32,624 bases of DNA from Bacteroidota bacterium (GTDB taxonomy: Bacteria; Bacteroidota; Rhodothermia; Rhodothermales; JAHQVL01), in assembly GCA_039111535.1 (NCBI GenBank), contig JBCCIM010000056.1, positions 1 through 32,624 of the forward strand, in the 5' to 3' direction. The translations under genes were made by a program, and so were the position numbers. This document shows positions 16,799-24,541 of this stretch, piece after piece. Positions within the stretch are counted from its first letter, which is position 1, and every line of letters begins with the position of its first letter. Under the pieces are notes generated by a model. That model saw only the letters and a list, made by a program, of their open reading frames with translations. It was not told the origin of the DNA and made no database searches.

Positions 16799-16823
16799 AT
16801 TCTTTCCACGATCCTGGCTGTGA

Positions 16824-16837
16824 CGATTTCTAAATCG
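16824..16837. promoter_or_regulatory. Small palindrome upstream of rel
   Basis: CGATTT, two bases (CT) and AAATCG form a perfect 14-base palindrome 33 bases before the rel ATG, downstream of the rplQ terminator. A position between terminator and start codon suits an operator or promoter element, but no known regulator site is recognised. Confidence 0.25.
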
Positions 16838-16869
16838 GAACTGACCAATCATCTTGAGTTTAATGTAGT

Positions 16870-19113
16870 ATGATTGAAGTCTCCGATATTTTAAAGAATG
16901 CGGATATTCATATAGAACCGGAGTATGAGCAGAAAATAGAGGACTTGCTGGCGTTGTGTCGCAAGCATCTCTTGTCTGTCAACGAAGAGCTTATCACGCG
17001 CGCTTTCCGATTGAGTTACTGGGCACATCGTAACGATCGCAGAGCATCCGGTGAACTATACATTAACCATCCGCTGGCCGTAGCTGGCATTGTCGCTAAA
17101 GATATCAGTTTTGATGATATCAGCGTTGCTGCTGCCCTGTTGCATGACGTTGTTGAGGATACCGAACTCTCTATCGAATTTATAAAACAAGAGTTTGGCG
17201 AAACCCTGGCTGTGATTATCGATGGCCTCACTAAAATTGATGGGGTTTTTGCCTCCCGCGAAATGGGCCAGGCAGAGAATGTGCGCAAGTTGATGCTGTC
17301 TATGGCATCCGACATTCGCGTCATCCTGGTGAAGTTTGCAGACCGGCTGCATAACATGCGCACGCTGGACTCATTGCCGCGCAAAAAGCAGATCAAAATT
17401 GCCAGCGAGACGCTCGACTTGTTTGCACCGCTGGCACATCGCTTTGGGCTTTTTGCGATCAAAGGCGAGTTGGAAGATCTAACGCTCAAGGTGCTCAAGC
17501 CTGAGTCGTATTTTGAAATAGCCGCCGGCCTTAGCGATACCAAGCGAGCCCGCAGCAACTATATAAAGTCGTTCATCTCACCACTCAGAGCGCAACTGGA
17601 AGACAAAGGCGTTGAGTTTGAGATTTATGGCCGGCCCAAACATATCTACTCCATCCACCGCAAAATGCTGCGGCAAAACAAACCGATCGAGGAGATCTAC
17701 GATCTCTTTGCAATCCGCATTGTACTCAACAGCACCGGTAAGAAAGGGAAAGAGGATTGCTGGCGAGTCTATTCGATCATCACCGATTTGTACCGTCCTT
17801 TGCCAGAGCGCTTCCGTGATTTTATTTCGGTACCCAAGTCCAATGGTTACCAGAGTCTCCACACAACGGTGCTGGGGCCGCAGGGGAGGAGGGTAGAGGT
17901 GCAAATCCGTACGGAGGAGATGCACGCCATTGCCGAGCGCGGACTTGCAGCACATTGGAAGTATAAAGAAGGTGTAAGCAACGCAAACGAGCATATCGAC
18001 CAGTGGCTCTCGTGGGTCCGTGATCTGCTCGAAAACCCGCGCCCGGAACAGGCTACCGAATTTGTACAGGAATTCCGTCTAAACCTGTATGATGAGGAAA
18101 TCTATGTCTTCTCACCGAAGGGAGACCTGTACAACCTGCCGAATAAAGCAACGCCCGTAGATTTTGCCTATCTCGTGCATACGGAAGTTGGCAATCGGTG
18201 TATCGGGGCGAAGGTAAACGGTAAAATGGTCCCGCTCTCGAAGCGTCTGAAAAGCGGTGATCAGGTTGAAATTATTACATCGAAGAAGCAAACGCCGCGC
18301 CCCGACTGGGTTAAGTTTGTTGTAACCCACAAAGCCCGTAGCCGGATACGCCACTGGATCAATGAAGAGCGGCGGCACATTACCGAGGTGGGACAAGACA
18401 TCTGGCGGAAAAAGTCCAAGCGCTCCCGTATACAGGTGCAGGATAGCGATATGCAGCGGTATGCAGCCCGCTTCAAGTTTCCGAGCCCGCAACACATGTT
18501 CTACGAAATTGGCGCTGGCCTCTTTGATGTAAAAGAGCTGATTCAGTTTATCCAGAACAAAGGAGAGGAGCCAACGGAGCAGGAGGTAGAAGAGAAAAAT
18601 CAGCCACTACAGGTGCGCTACGATACCTTTTTGGATAAAGCACAATCGGTTGGCAAGCCAGCGCTTAAAATCGATGGGGAGCTCCACACAGATATCGTTA
18701 CGCAGTACGCCTCGTGTTGCAATCCTATTCCTGGCGATGAAGTCTTCGGCTTCCTAAGCAAGACAGGAGCCATCAAAATTCATCGCGTGGGATGCAAGAA
18801 TGCCGCCTATCTGTTGGTGAACCATCATGACCGCATTATGCAGGTGGAATGGAGCCGGCAGAAGGACGTTCAGTTTGTGGCAGCATTGCGCCTTATTGGG
18901 GAAGATCGGGTAGGCATTCTAAACGATATTTCAACCGTCATTTCAAAAAATCTGAAGACCAACATTCGGTCGATGACAATCGATTCTGAAGATGGTGTGT
19001 TCGAAGGGACCCTCGTGCTGAGCGTCAATGACCTCGCACATTTGCGCCGACTCATGCAGCGGTTACAGCGGATCGACAATATACATGGGGTCTACCGGTT
19101 TGAAGAATCGTGA
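16870..19113 (+). CDS. rel: Bifunctional (p)ppGpp synthetase/hydrolase, Rel/SpoT family
   Basis: The enzyme (747 aa) makes and degrades (p)ppGpp, the stringent-response alarmone. The domains run in the classical order. The hydrolase HD domain comes first, with HDVVED at 92–97. The synthetase follows at about 240–370, with YGRPKHIYSIHRKM and a GYQSLHT loop, then the TGS domain at about 410–470. A zinc-finger-like region with CCNPIPGDEV and a C-terminal ACT domain from about 675 end the protein. The synthetase charge motif reads RFRD (314–317), a conservative form of the RxKD of bifunctional enzymes rather than the ExDD of RelA. With an intact HD site, both activities are expected. It lies just after the ribosomal cluster but is separated by a terminator. 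Confidence 0.97.
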   Translation: MIEVSDILKNADIHIEPEYEQKIEDLLALCRKHLLSVNEELITRAFRLSYWAHRNDRRASGELYINHPLAVAGIVAKDISFDDISVAAALLHDVVEDTELSIEFIKQEFGETLAVIIDGLTKIDGVFASREMGQAENVRKLMLSMASDIRVILVKFADRLHNMRTLDSLPRKKQIKIASETLDLFAPLAHRFGLFAIKGELEDLTLKVLKPESYFEIAAGLSDTKRARSNYIKSFISPLRAQLEDKGVEFEIYGRPKHIYSIHRKMLRQNKPIEEIYDLFAIRIVLNSTGKKGKEDCWRVYSIITDLYRPLPERFRDFISVPKSNGYQSLHTTVLGPQGRRVEVQIRTEEMHAIAERGLAAHWKYKEGVSNANEHIDQWLSWVRDLLENPRPEQATEFVQEFRLNLYDEEIYVFSPKGDLYNLPNKATPVDFAYLVHTEVGNRCIGAKVNGKMVPLSKRLKSGDQVEIITSKKQTPRPDWVKFVVTHKARSRIRHWINEERRHITEVGQDIWRKKSKRSRIQVQDSDMQRYAARFKFPSPQHMFYEIGAGLFDVKELIQFIQNKGEEPTEQEVEEKNQPLQVRYDTFLDKAQSVGKPALKIDGELHTDIVTQYASCCNPIPGDEVFGFLSKTGAIKIHRVGCKNAAYLLVNHHDRIMQVEWSRQKDVQFVAALRLIGEDRVGILNDISTVISKNLKTNIRSMTIDSEDGVFEGTLVLSVNDLAHLRRLMQRLQRIDNIHGVYRFEES

Positions 19114-19514
19114 AGGAGTGGTGAAGATATTGTAACGGACACGCTACATCATTTAAACCAACACCTTAGCTGAAACGGCTAGTGCTCCCGTCCCCAAAAA
19201 AAGTACGCCAGTTAAGGTCAGCAATTGCCTCATTTATCGGCGCATCTATAACTGTTATTGTAGCAGCGTTGGTAGATATGATATTCGCAGTGAACCGTAC
19301 GTATTGGCGATTTGCTGCTTCAATAGCCGTTTTGTTATTGGACAAATAGCAGTGTTGATTGCCGGGGTAAAATTGGTTACGTATCCGTTCGGCTAGTCTG
19401 GCTATCGACCTTCGGATAAAAGTATAGCGGTTTTTTGCATCTGGAATTCTTTGATCTAAGTGGTTACTTTACAGGCAACTAGATCAAAAACAATTAAGCA
19501 AAGACCCCATCATC
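19114..19514. other. 400-base gap between rel and the HU-family gene
   Basis: No normal-length gene is present and no tRNA-like fold was seen. The gap contains a possible small frameshifted membrane protein (19182–19396, listed separately). An A+T-rich stretch before the next start could hold its promoter, but no clear -7/-33 pair was found. Confidence 0.5.
19182..19396 (+). pseudogene. Possible small two-helix membrane protein, frameshifted
   Basis: From GTG 19182 a 55-codon frame encodes a basic start (PKKVRQLRS), a hydrophobic helix (SFIGASITVIVAALV) and the beginning of a second after NRTYWRF, then stops at 19347–19349. The -1 frame continues with a smoothly matching hydrophobic segment (VIGQIAVLIAGVKLV) to a stop at 19394–19396. 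One extra T in the TTTT run at 19330–19333 would join them into about 70 residues with two membrane helices. It may be a decayed gene, a sequencing indel or chance. No ribosome-binding site was seen and no family is recognised. Confidence 0.3.
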
Positions 19515-19940
19515 ATGGAGGAGAAAATACATACACTCACCAAAAAAGATGTAGCCCGGCGAGTCTCCGATTTGATGGATGAGCCCATCTACAAAAGTGA
19601 ACCGTGGGTCAATGCCGTAATCACCGCCATTGGCGAGTTGATGGTAGAGGCAGACCCGGAAGTTCGCATCGAGCTACGCGACTTTGGTGTATTTGAGGTA
19701 AAAAAGACCAAAGCAAAACCCAAGGCGAGAAATCCAAAAACCAACGAGACGGTTTTTATTCCTAGCCGGCGAAAAACACACTTCAAACCAAGTAAGCGGT
19801 TGAAGAAGATTTTGCAGGTGCCGCTTACCGATCTGGAATATACCATACCACTTGGCAGTGCAGATGCACTTGCAGAGCTGACTTCTGCATTCAAACCTAA
19901 TGGGAACGGATATCCACAGAATGGAAACGGTCACCACTAA
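19515..19940 (+). CDS. HU/IHF-family DNA-binding protein with C-terminal extension
   Basis: A nucleoid-associated protein of 141 aa. Residues of about 8–98 form the HU/IHF fold: an N-terminal helical part (LTKKDVARRVSDLM), the central IELRDFGVFEVKKTKAKPKARNP block leading into the DNA-binding beta arm, and FKPSKRLKKIL at the end of the core. The typical protein is about 90 aa; the extra 40-odd residues end in a Gly/Asn-rich tail (NGNGYPQNGNGHH). Such proteins bend and compact DNA. Whether it acts as a homodimer or with a partner cannot be told. It starts at ATG 19515. Confidence 0.92.
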   Translation: MEEKIHTLTKKDVARRVSDLMDEPIYKSEPWVNAVITAIGELMVEADPEVRIELRDFGVFEVKKTKAKPKARNPKTNETVFIPSRRKTHFKPSKRLKKILQVPLTDLEYTIPLGSADALAELTSAFKPNGNGYPQNGNGHH

Positions 19941-20012
19941 TTGCGGTTGTATAGCGCAAGGTTTTCAACTGTTATCTGATTCATGAAAAATCAGCGCTAG
20001 GAGTCTGGATTA

Positions 20013-20453
20013 TTGCGTATCATCGGAATTGATTATGGACGAAAACGGGTTGGCCTTGCAATGGCTGATCCGTTTCGTATGTTTGCCCAAACCATCGGCA
20101 CCTTTACACCAAAGACTGCGCTTGTTGAATTAAAGCGGATTCACGGAGACAGTGGCATTGAGTTGATCGTTATTGGATGGCCGCTTACCCTGGATGATGA
20201 AGAGAATAAGGTGACACGGTTTGTCCATGAGTACATCAACCGGATCAACAAATTGCTACGTGGCATACCAGTTGTGAAGTATGATGAACGGTATTCATCA
20301 CGGCGGGCAAGTGCCGCGTTGGTGGAGGCAGGCATCAGGCGAAAGGCGCGGGGTAAGAAGGGCCGGCTTGACGCAGCAGCAGCAGCCATTATATTGCAGG
20401 ACTATTTAGACGAGACCAGGTCTAGGGATAGCGAGGAAAACGAAGCTTTTTAA
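20013..20453 (+). CDS. ruvX: RuvX/YqgF-family RNase H-fold nuclease
   Basis: A protein of 146 aa of the YqgF family, associated with 16S rRNA processing and annotated as a putative Holliday junction resolvase. The first strand IIGIDYGRKRVGLAMADP carries the conserved acidic residue; VKYDERYSSRRA and GRLDAAAAAIILQDYLD supply the remaining active-site acids. The usual GLP motif is GWPLTLDDEEN here. The start is TTG at 20013, supported by an AGGAG ribosome-binding site at 19999–20003 with nine-base spacing. def follows 39 bases later, so they are probably co-transcribed. Confidence 0.92.
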   Translation: MRIIGIDYGRKRVGLAMADPFRMFAQTIGTFTPKTALVELKRIHGDSGIELIVIGWPLTLDDEENKVTRFVHEYINRINKLLRGIPVVKYDERYSSRRASAALVEAGIRRKARGKKGRLDAAAAAIILQDYLDETRSRDSEENEAF

Positions 20454-20492
20454 GCACCGCCTCCTGCGTTGACCAGACGGTATGGGATGACC

Positions 20493-21053
20493 ATGATACT
20501 ACCAATCTATGTATACGGCGCGCCAATTTTGACGCAACGCACCATAGAAGTGACAGAGAATACCCCTGAGCTTCAGCAACTGATCGACGACATGATCGAA
20601 ACCATGCATGGCGCATCGGGCATTGGCCTTGCTGCGCCGCAAGTGGGGCGGTCTGAGCGGCTGTTTGTGGTAGACCTCTCACCGATGGTTGAAGACGACG
20701 AGGATGCGGAAGCTGCACCGGTTGTTTTCATCAACCCCGAGATCTACGAAGAGAGCGAAGAAGACGAAGAGTATGAGGAAGGCTGTCTTTCGATACCTGA
20801 TATCCGTGAGTATGTGATCAGGCCTGAAGGCGTTCGCCTCCGGTACATGGATCGCAATTTCAAGAAGCACGATATCGTTGCAGAGGGCATGCTGGCACGC
20901 GTGATCCAGCACGAATTTGATCACCTTGATGGGGTGCTTTTTCTCGATCACATCAGCCCCTTCAAACGCCGGCTGCTCAAACGCCGGCTCAAAGAAATGG
21001 CCAGAGGCAACATTGAAGCTGACTATCCACTGAAGTTTACCAGTGTAGTTTAG
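20493..21053 (+). CDS. def: Peptide deformylase with acidic insertions
   Basis: The enzyme (186 aa) removes the formyl group from nascent N-termini, the step before Map. All three motifs are present: GIGLAAPQ (43–50), EGCLS (96–100, metal ligand Cys98) and HEFDH (140–144, both His ligands and the catalytic Glu). ATG at 20493 gives MILPIYVYGAPIL, matching family starts; earlier in-frame starts at 20469 and 20487 are less likely. Two acidic runs, EDDEDAEAA near residue 70 and EESEEDEEYEEG before motif 2, are not part of the standard fold and may reflect adaptation to salt. Confidence 0.96.
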   Translation: MILPIYVYGAPILTQRTIEVTENTPELQQLIDDMIETMHGASGIGLAAPQVGRSERLFVVDLSPMVEDDEDAEAAPVVFINPEIYEESEEDEEYEEGCLSIPDIREYVIRPEGVRLRYMDRNFKKHDIVAEGMLARVIQHEFDHLDGVLFLDHISPFKRRLLKRRLKEMARGNIEADYPLKFTSVV

Positions 21054-21173
21054 CAGCATTTTGGTACTAACAGCATTTCTCCGAATAACGCGTAACGAAC
21101 GCTATAACTGACCTGTCTACAGCAAAGGATGCGCTGTTGCCCGCTTGCATCTCTTTTTCGCGTGTAAAAAGCC

Positions 21174-21203
21174 TTTCTTCTAAGTTGTGTTTTCTTAACT
21201 TTG
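21174..21203 (+). promoter_or_regulatory. Bacteroidota-type promoter upstream of the DUF1080 gene
   Basis: TAACTTTG at 21196–21203 matches the -7 consensus TAnnTTTG exactly. TTTC at 21174–21177, 18 bases upstream, is a weak -33 match. The start codon of the next gene is 53 bases further on and the site is within the 203-base def–DUF1080 gap, so position and orientation suit a promoter. Confidence 0.45.
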
Positions 21204-21256
21204 TGGTCAGCGCATAGTCGCTATACTTCCACCATTGACCATAATTTTGAACAACC

Positions 21257-22306
21257 ATGAAGTATTCCACGCAATTTTACGCCGTGCTTTTATGTGTGGC
21301 TTTTTTCGGTATGGCACCGGTGCAGTTTGTACAGGCCCAGTGGAGAGTCCATGATCTGGAAAGACCGAAGCCGGAAATTGTTACGCCCCCGGCCCAGGTG
21401 CTCCCGGTTCCACCACCACCAGACGCCGTTGTTTTGTTTGATGGGACAGATCTGTCTGGATGGGAAGCAACAGACGGTTCACCTACAAAGTGGGTAATCA
21501 AAGATGGCAACATGGAATCTGTTGCCGGCGCGGGTTACATCCAGTCCAAAGCTGCATTTGGAGATATGCACCTGCACGTAGAATGGGCTGCGCCAGTACC
21601 CGTGATAGGCAACAGCCAGGGCAGGGGCAATAGCGGCGTTTTTCTGATGAGTTACTACGAGGTTCAGGTACTGGATTCGTATGACAATCCAACGTACGCT
21701 GACGGACAGGCCGGCGCAATCTATGGTCAATATCCGCCACTCGTAAACGCTACGCGACCGCCAGGCGAATGGCAGTCGTACGATATTTTCTGGCATCGCC
21801 CGCATTTTGGAACCGCTGGCAACGTCATTTCGCCGGCGCGCGTGACCGTGATCCACAACGGCATCATGATTCAGGACAACGTAGAATTATGGGGCCCAAC
21901 CGAATGGCTGCAATACCGCCCGTATGAGCAACACCCTGATCGCCTGCCGATCCGCTTTCAAGACCACGGCAACCCCGTATTGTATCGCAATGTCTGGGTG
22001 CGCGATTTGGAATCTGAAAAACGGACAACAATGCCGCCAAGTATCCAGATGTCTGAAGACATGCTCGACCGGTATGCCGGGAGGTATGCCTTTGGTAACA
22101 ATGCCTATGTCCTTACCCGTGAAGGAGGTGAGTTGGTTGCGGAGATTGGTGGCCGGGATTTCTATCTCGTCCCGAAATCAATCACATTGTTTGAAATGCG
22201 CAATACATCCGGTTCGTTTACCTTTGAACTAGATGATACAGGCATGCCGACCGGTGTACATTGGGAAATGAGTGGAAGCTCAGTTAAAGCAGCAAAAGTC
22301 GAGTAG
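21257..22306 (+). CDS. Secreted DUF1080 (3-keto-disaccharide hydrolase-like) protein
   Basis: A predicted exported protein of 349 aa. Residues 1–28 form a signal peptide ending FVQAQ. Residues of about 50–260 are a DUF1080 lectin-like beta-sandwich: LFDGTDLSGWEATDG, WVIKDGNMES, the NSGVFLMSYYEVQVLDSY block and a late PIRFQDHGNPVLYRNVWVR, all typical. DUF1080 members include 3-keto-glycoside hydrolases. A further domain of about 80 residues (DMLDRYAGRYAF to the end) resembles the small beta domains fused to some serine hydrolases. The substrate is unknown. A Bacteroidota-type promoter lies upstream and a terminator downstream, so it is probably a single-gene unit. Confidence 0.9.
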   Translation: MKYSTQFYAVLLCVAFFGMAPVQFVQAQWRVHDLERPKPEIVTPPAQVLPVPPPPDAVVLFDGTDLSGWEATDGSPTKWVIKDGNMESVAGAGYIQSKAAFGDMHLHVEWAAPVPVIGNSQGRGNSGVFLMSYYEVQVLDSYDNPTYADGQAGAIYGQYPPLVNATRPPGEWQSYDIFWHRPHFGTAGNVISPARVTVIHNGIMIQDNVELWGPTEWLQYRPYEQHPDRLPIRFQDHGNPVLYRNVWVRDLESEKRTTMPPSIQMSEDMLDRYAGRYAFGNNAYVLTREGGELVAEIGGRDFYLVPKSITLFEMRNTSGSFTFELDDTGMPTGVHWEMSGSSVKAAKVE

Positions 22307-22328
22307 CCCTGGTTCTTTTTACAGGTAG

Positions 22329-22361
22329 CGGGATTCCGGACGAGGTTCGGGGTCCCGTTTT
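22329..22361 (+). terminator. Intrinsic terminator after the DUF1080 gene
   Basis: Arms 22329–22337 and 22349–22357 pair over nine base pairs including two G·U, around an 11-base loop, followed by TTTT. It lies between the convergent ends of the DUF1080 gene and the minus-strand biotin carrier gene. The T-run favours + strand termination. Confidence 0.75.
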
Positions 22362-22370
22362 AGTATGTTG

Positions 22371-22880
22371 CTATCCTTCAAACTCTAACAGCAGGTCACC
22401 TTTGGCTACCGGGTCGCCGGCTTTGACGTGGATGCGGGCAACTGTGCCGTCTGCTGCGGCCTTGATTTCGTTTTCCATTTTCATGGCTTCCAGTACCAGC
22501 AGGCCTTTGCCGGCCGCTGCTTCGTCTCCCTCGGCAACAAGAACCTCAAGCACCAGGCCCGGCATTGGGGCGCGGACCTCTTTTTCCATGGCGCTGTTGC
22601 TGTCTGCAATGCCATACAGTTCCAGAAGCTGTGCGCGTTCGTCTTGCACGGCAAGGGTGTGTTGAACACCATTTACCGTCATTGTGCAGGTGGCGCCGTC
22701 CACCGATTCAAGCAAGACCCGGTAGGGTTTACCATCTATGATAATAGCGTAAGTATGTGCGCTTATCCGGTCAATTTGTAAATCTTTTTGGGATCCATCG
22801 ACCGCGATCGTGGTGCCATCTATCGATAGGTCGATTTGCCGATCTCCAATCAGGACTTTGTATGTGGCCGGGTGTGCCAT
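22371..22880 (-). CDS. Biotin carboxyl carrier (biotin/lipoyl attachment) protein
   Basis: A protein of 169 aa. Residues of about 100–169 are a biotinyl domain with the signature EAMKMENE; Lys134 is the expected biotinylation site. The N-terminal 90 residues (strands such as YAIIIDGKPYRVLLESV) resemble the region before the biotinyl domain in acyl-CoA carboxylase alpha chains and oxaloacetate decarboxylase or pyruvate carboxylase carrier subunits. No carboxylase or carboxyltransferase gene lies nearby, so the partner is encoded elsewhere. The gene is divergent from aat, 33 bases between start codons, and begins with ATG. Confidence 0.9.
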   Translation of the reverse strand: MAHPATYKVLIGDRQIDLSIDGTTIAVDGSQKDLQIDRISAHTYAIIIDGKPYRVLLESVDGATCTMTVNGVQHTLAVQDERAQLLELYGIADSNSAMEKEVRAPMPGLVLEVLVAEGDEAAAGKGLLVLEAMKMENEIKAAADGTVARIHVKAGDPVAKGDLLLEFEG

Positions 22881-22913
22881 GGACGATGTTGTTTAACTGG
22901 ATTAAGAGCGCTG

Positions 22914-23504
22914 ATGCTTAACAGGCTGACCCCTGAAATGTTGCTGCAAGGCTATCAGATCGGAGTATTTCCGATGGCTGAAGACCGTGATAGCGAAGTT
23001 GTTCAATGGTTTGCACCTGACCCACGTGCAATTTTGCCGCTTGATGGATTTCACGTGCCCAAGACGTTAGCAAAACTTGTCCGTCAAAACAAGTTTGAGG
23101 TGGTTTCCGATCGTAATTTTGAAGGTGTGATGCGGGCTTGTGCAGCCCGTGAGACAACCTGGATTTCCGATGACATTATCCGTTCATATGTTGCCCTGTA
23201 TGAAAACGGATATGCACATAGTGTAGAATGTTGGCTGGATGGCCGGCTGGTAGGGGGGCTCTATGGCGTTGCCATTGGCGGGGCCTTTTTTGGTGAATCG
23301 ATGTTTCATCACGAGCGGGATGCCTCCAAAGTAGCCCTGGTGCATCTTGTACGGTGCCTGAACGCTTGCAACTATACGTTGCTCGATACGCAGTTTACAA
23401 CCCCCCATCTGGAAAAATTTGGCGTTATTGAAATTCCGCGGATCGAATATGAAGAGAAACTTGACCGCGCATTGGAACAAGAAGTGAAACCGTGGGCTTT
23501 GTGA
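22914..23504 (+). CDS. aat: Leucyl/phenylalanyl-tRNA–protein transferase
   Basis: The enzyme (196 aa) attaches Leu or Phe from aminoacyl-tRNA to N-terminal Lys or Arg, marking proteins for ClpS/ClpAP in the N-degron pathway. Family motifs are clear: GYQIGVFPMAE, FAPDPRAILPL, ETTWISDDII, YENGYAHSVECW, GGAFFGESMFH and LLDTQFTTPHLEKFG. The Glu in ESMF and the Gln in DTQF match the expected catalytic-site positions. ATG at 22914 gives MLNRLTPEMLLQGY. It is divergent from the biotin carrier gene and is followed 29 bases later by the DUF1460 gene. Confidence 0.96.
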   Translation: MLNRLTPEMLLQGYQIGVFPMAEDRDSEVVQWFAPDPRAILPLDGFHVPKTLAKLVRQNKFEVVSDRNFEGVMRACAARETTWISDDIIRSYVALYENGYAHSVECWLDGRLVGGLYGVAIGGAFFGESMFHHERDASKVALVHLVRCLNACNYTLLDTQFTTPHLEKFGVIEIPRIEYEEKLDRALEQEVKPWAL

Positions 23505-23533
23505 CAGGAGCCCAACGAAGCAAAAACCGTTGC

Positions 23534-24475
23534 ATGATCAACAGCATGATGAATAATTCCCCAAACTGCGACAAGCGTTTTCCTACGTTCGTACCTGCAG
23601 CCTTTTTTGTTGTCTCGCTCTTCAGTATGGCAGCCTGTCAGCCGTCAGAATCGCAGCCGGTGCAGCAAGCTACCGCATCGGCTGAGGCGTTACCGGGCGA
23701 CACGACCGCCGTGGCGCAGTTTGACGCACTCATGGCGGAAGCCAGGGCAAAGGCATGGCATACCAGGGATCTGGGGGGCATCATGATGCAAGTTGGGGTG
23801 TGGTTTGAAGGCCAGCCGTATGTTGCCGGCTCGCTCGATGAATCGGCCTACGAGCAACTGGTTATTAAGCTCGATGGGTTTGATTGTGTGACCTTTGTCG
23901 AATCTGTGCTTGCCCTCTCTCGAACCATCAAATCTCAAGCTTACAACTATGCCGGTTTTGTTGACCACATGCAGGCCCAGCGCTACCGGGATGGCAAGCT
24001 GGATGGCTATTGCAGCCGCCTCCACTATTTCTCTGAATGGATTTTGGACAATGAACGGCGCGGTAGGGTACAGAATATAACAGCTGAAATTGGTGGTGTG
24101 CTCCTTGATAAAGAGCTTGATTTTATGAGCGGGCACCGCGATAGCTATGCGCCGCTCAAAGACGACAGCCTGTATGCAGGCATTGTTGCAATGGAAGCAA
24201 ACTTGAAAGACCTTCAGATGTATCACATCCCGCAAGCAGCTATTGCATCCGCATATCCATCGCTGCTGGGTGGTGATATAGTTGCGCTTGCTACTGATAT
24301 CGGTGGACTCGATGTCACCCACACAGGGTTGGTTTTTAAACATGAGAACGGGCAAGTCGGCCTGCTTCATGCCTCTACAACGCGCGGTGTAGTGGTTTCG
24401 CCAGATCTTCAAGCTTATGTGGAGAACAATAGGCGCCAGATTGGCATTGTGGTAGCTCGACCCCAGGACCTTTAG
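23534..24475 (+). CDS. DUF1460 lipoprotein (NlpC/P60-like amidase fold)
   Basis: A predicted lipoprotein of 313 aa from ATG 23534. The signal peptide ends in SMAAC, so Cys35 would be lipidated; a start at 23549 is also possible. The mature protein matches the DUF1460 family, linked to cell-wall amidase activity with an NlpC/P60-like fold. The likely nucleophile Cys is in FDCVTFVES and the His in VTHTGLVF, followed by LLHAST. Conserved CSRLHYFSEWI lies between. It probably cleaves peptidoglycan fragments or stem peptides in the periplasm; the substrate is inferred from family knowledge only. Confidence 0.9.
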   Translation: MINSMMNNSPNCDKRFPTFVPAAFFVVSLFSMAACQPSESQPVQQATASAEALPGDTTAVAQFDALMAEARAKAWHTRDLGGIMMQVGVWFEGQPYVAGSLDESAYEQLVIKLDGFDCVTFVESVLALSRTIKSQAYNYAGFVDHMQAQRYRDGKLDGYCSRLHYFSEWILDNERRGRVQNITAEIGGVLLDKELDFMSGHRDSYAPLKDDSLYAGIVAMEANLKDLQMYHIPQAAIASAYPSLLGGDIVALATDIGGLDVTHTGLVFKHENGQVGLLHASTTRGVVVSPDLQAYVENNRRQIGIVVARPQDL

Positions 24476-24541
24476 GATGCCAACCCACTACACCCGCACC
24501 ACCCTGACGGCATTCTATGATTTGTAACTTGTAATTTTACC

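Noticed and set aside
23690-24412. 240-codon minus-strand open frame opposite the DUF1460 gene
   Set aside because: It is the complement of a well-supported lipoprotein gene, and its translation is Cys/His-rich and unpatterned, as expected of a shadow frame.
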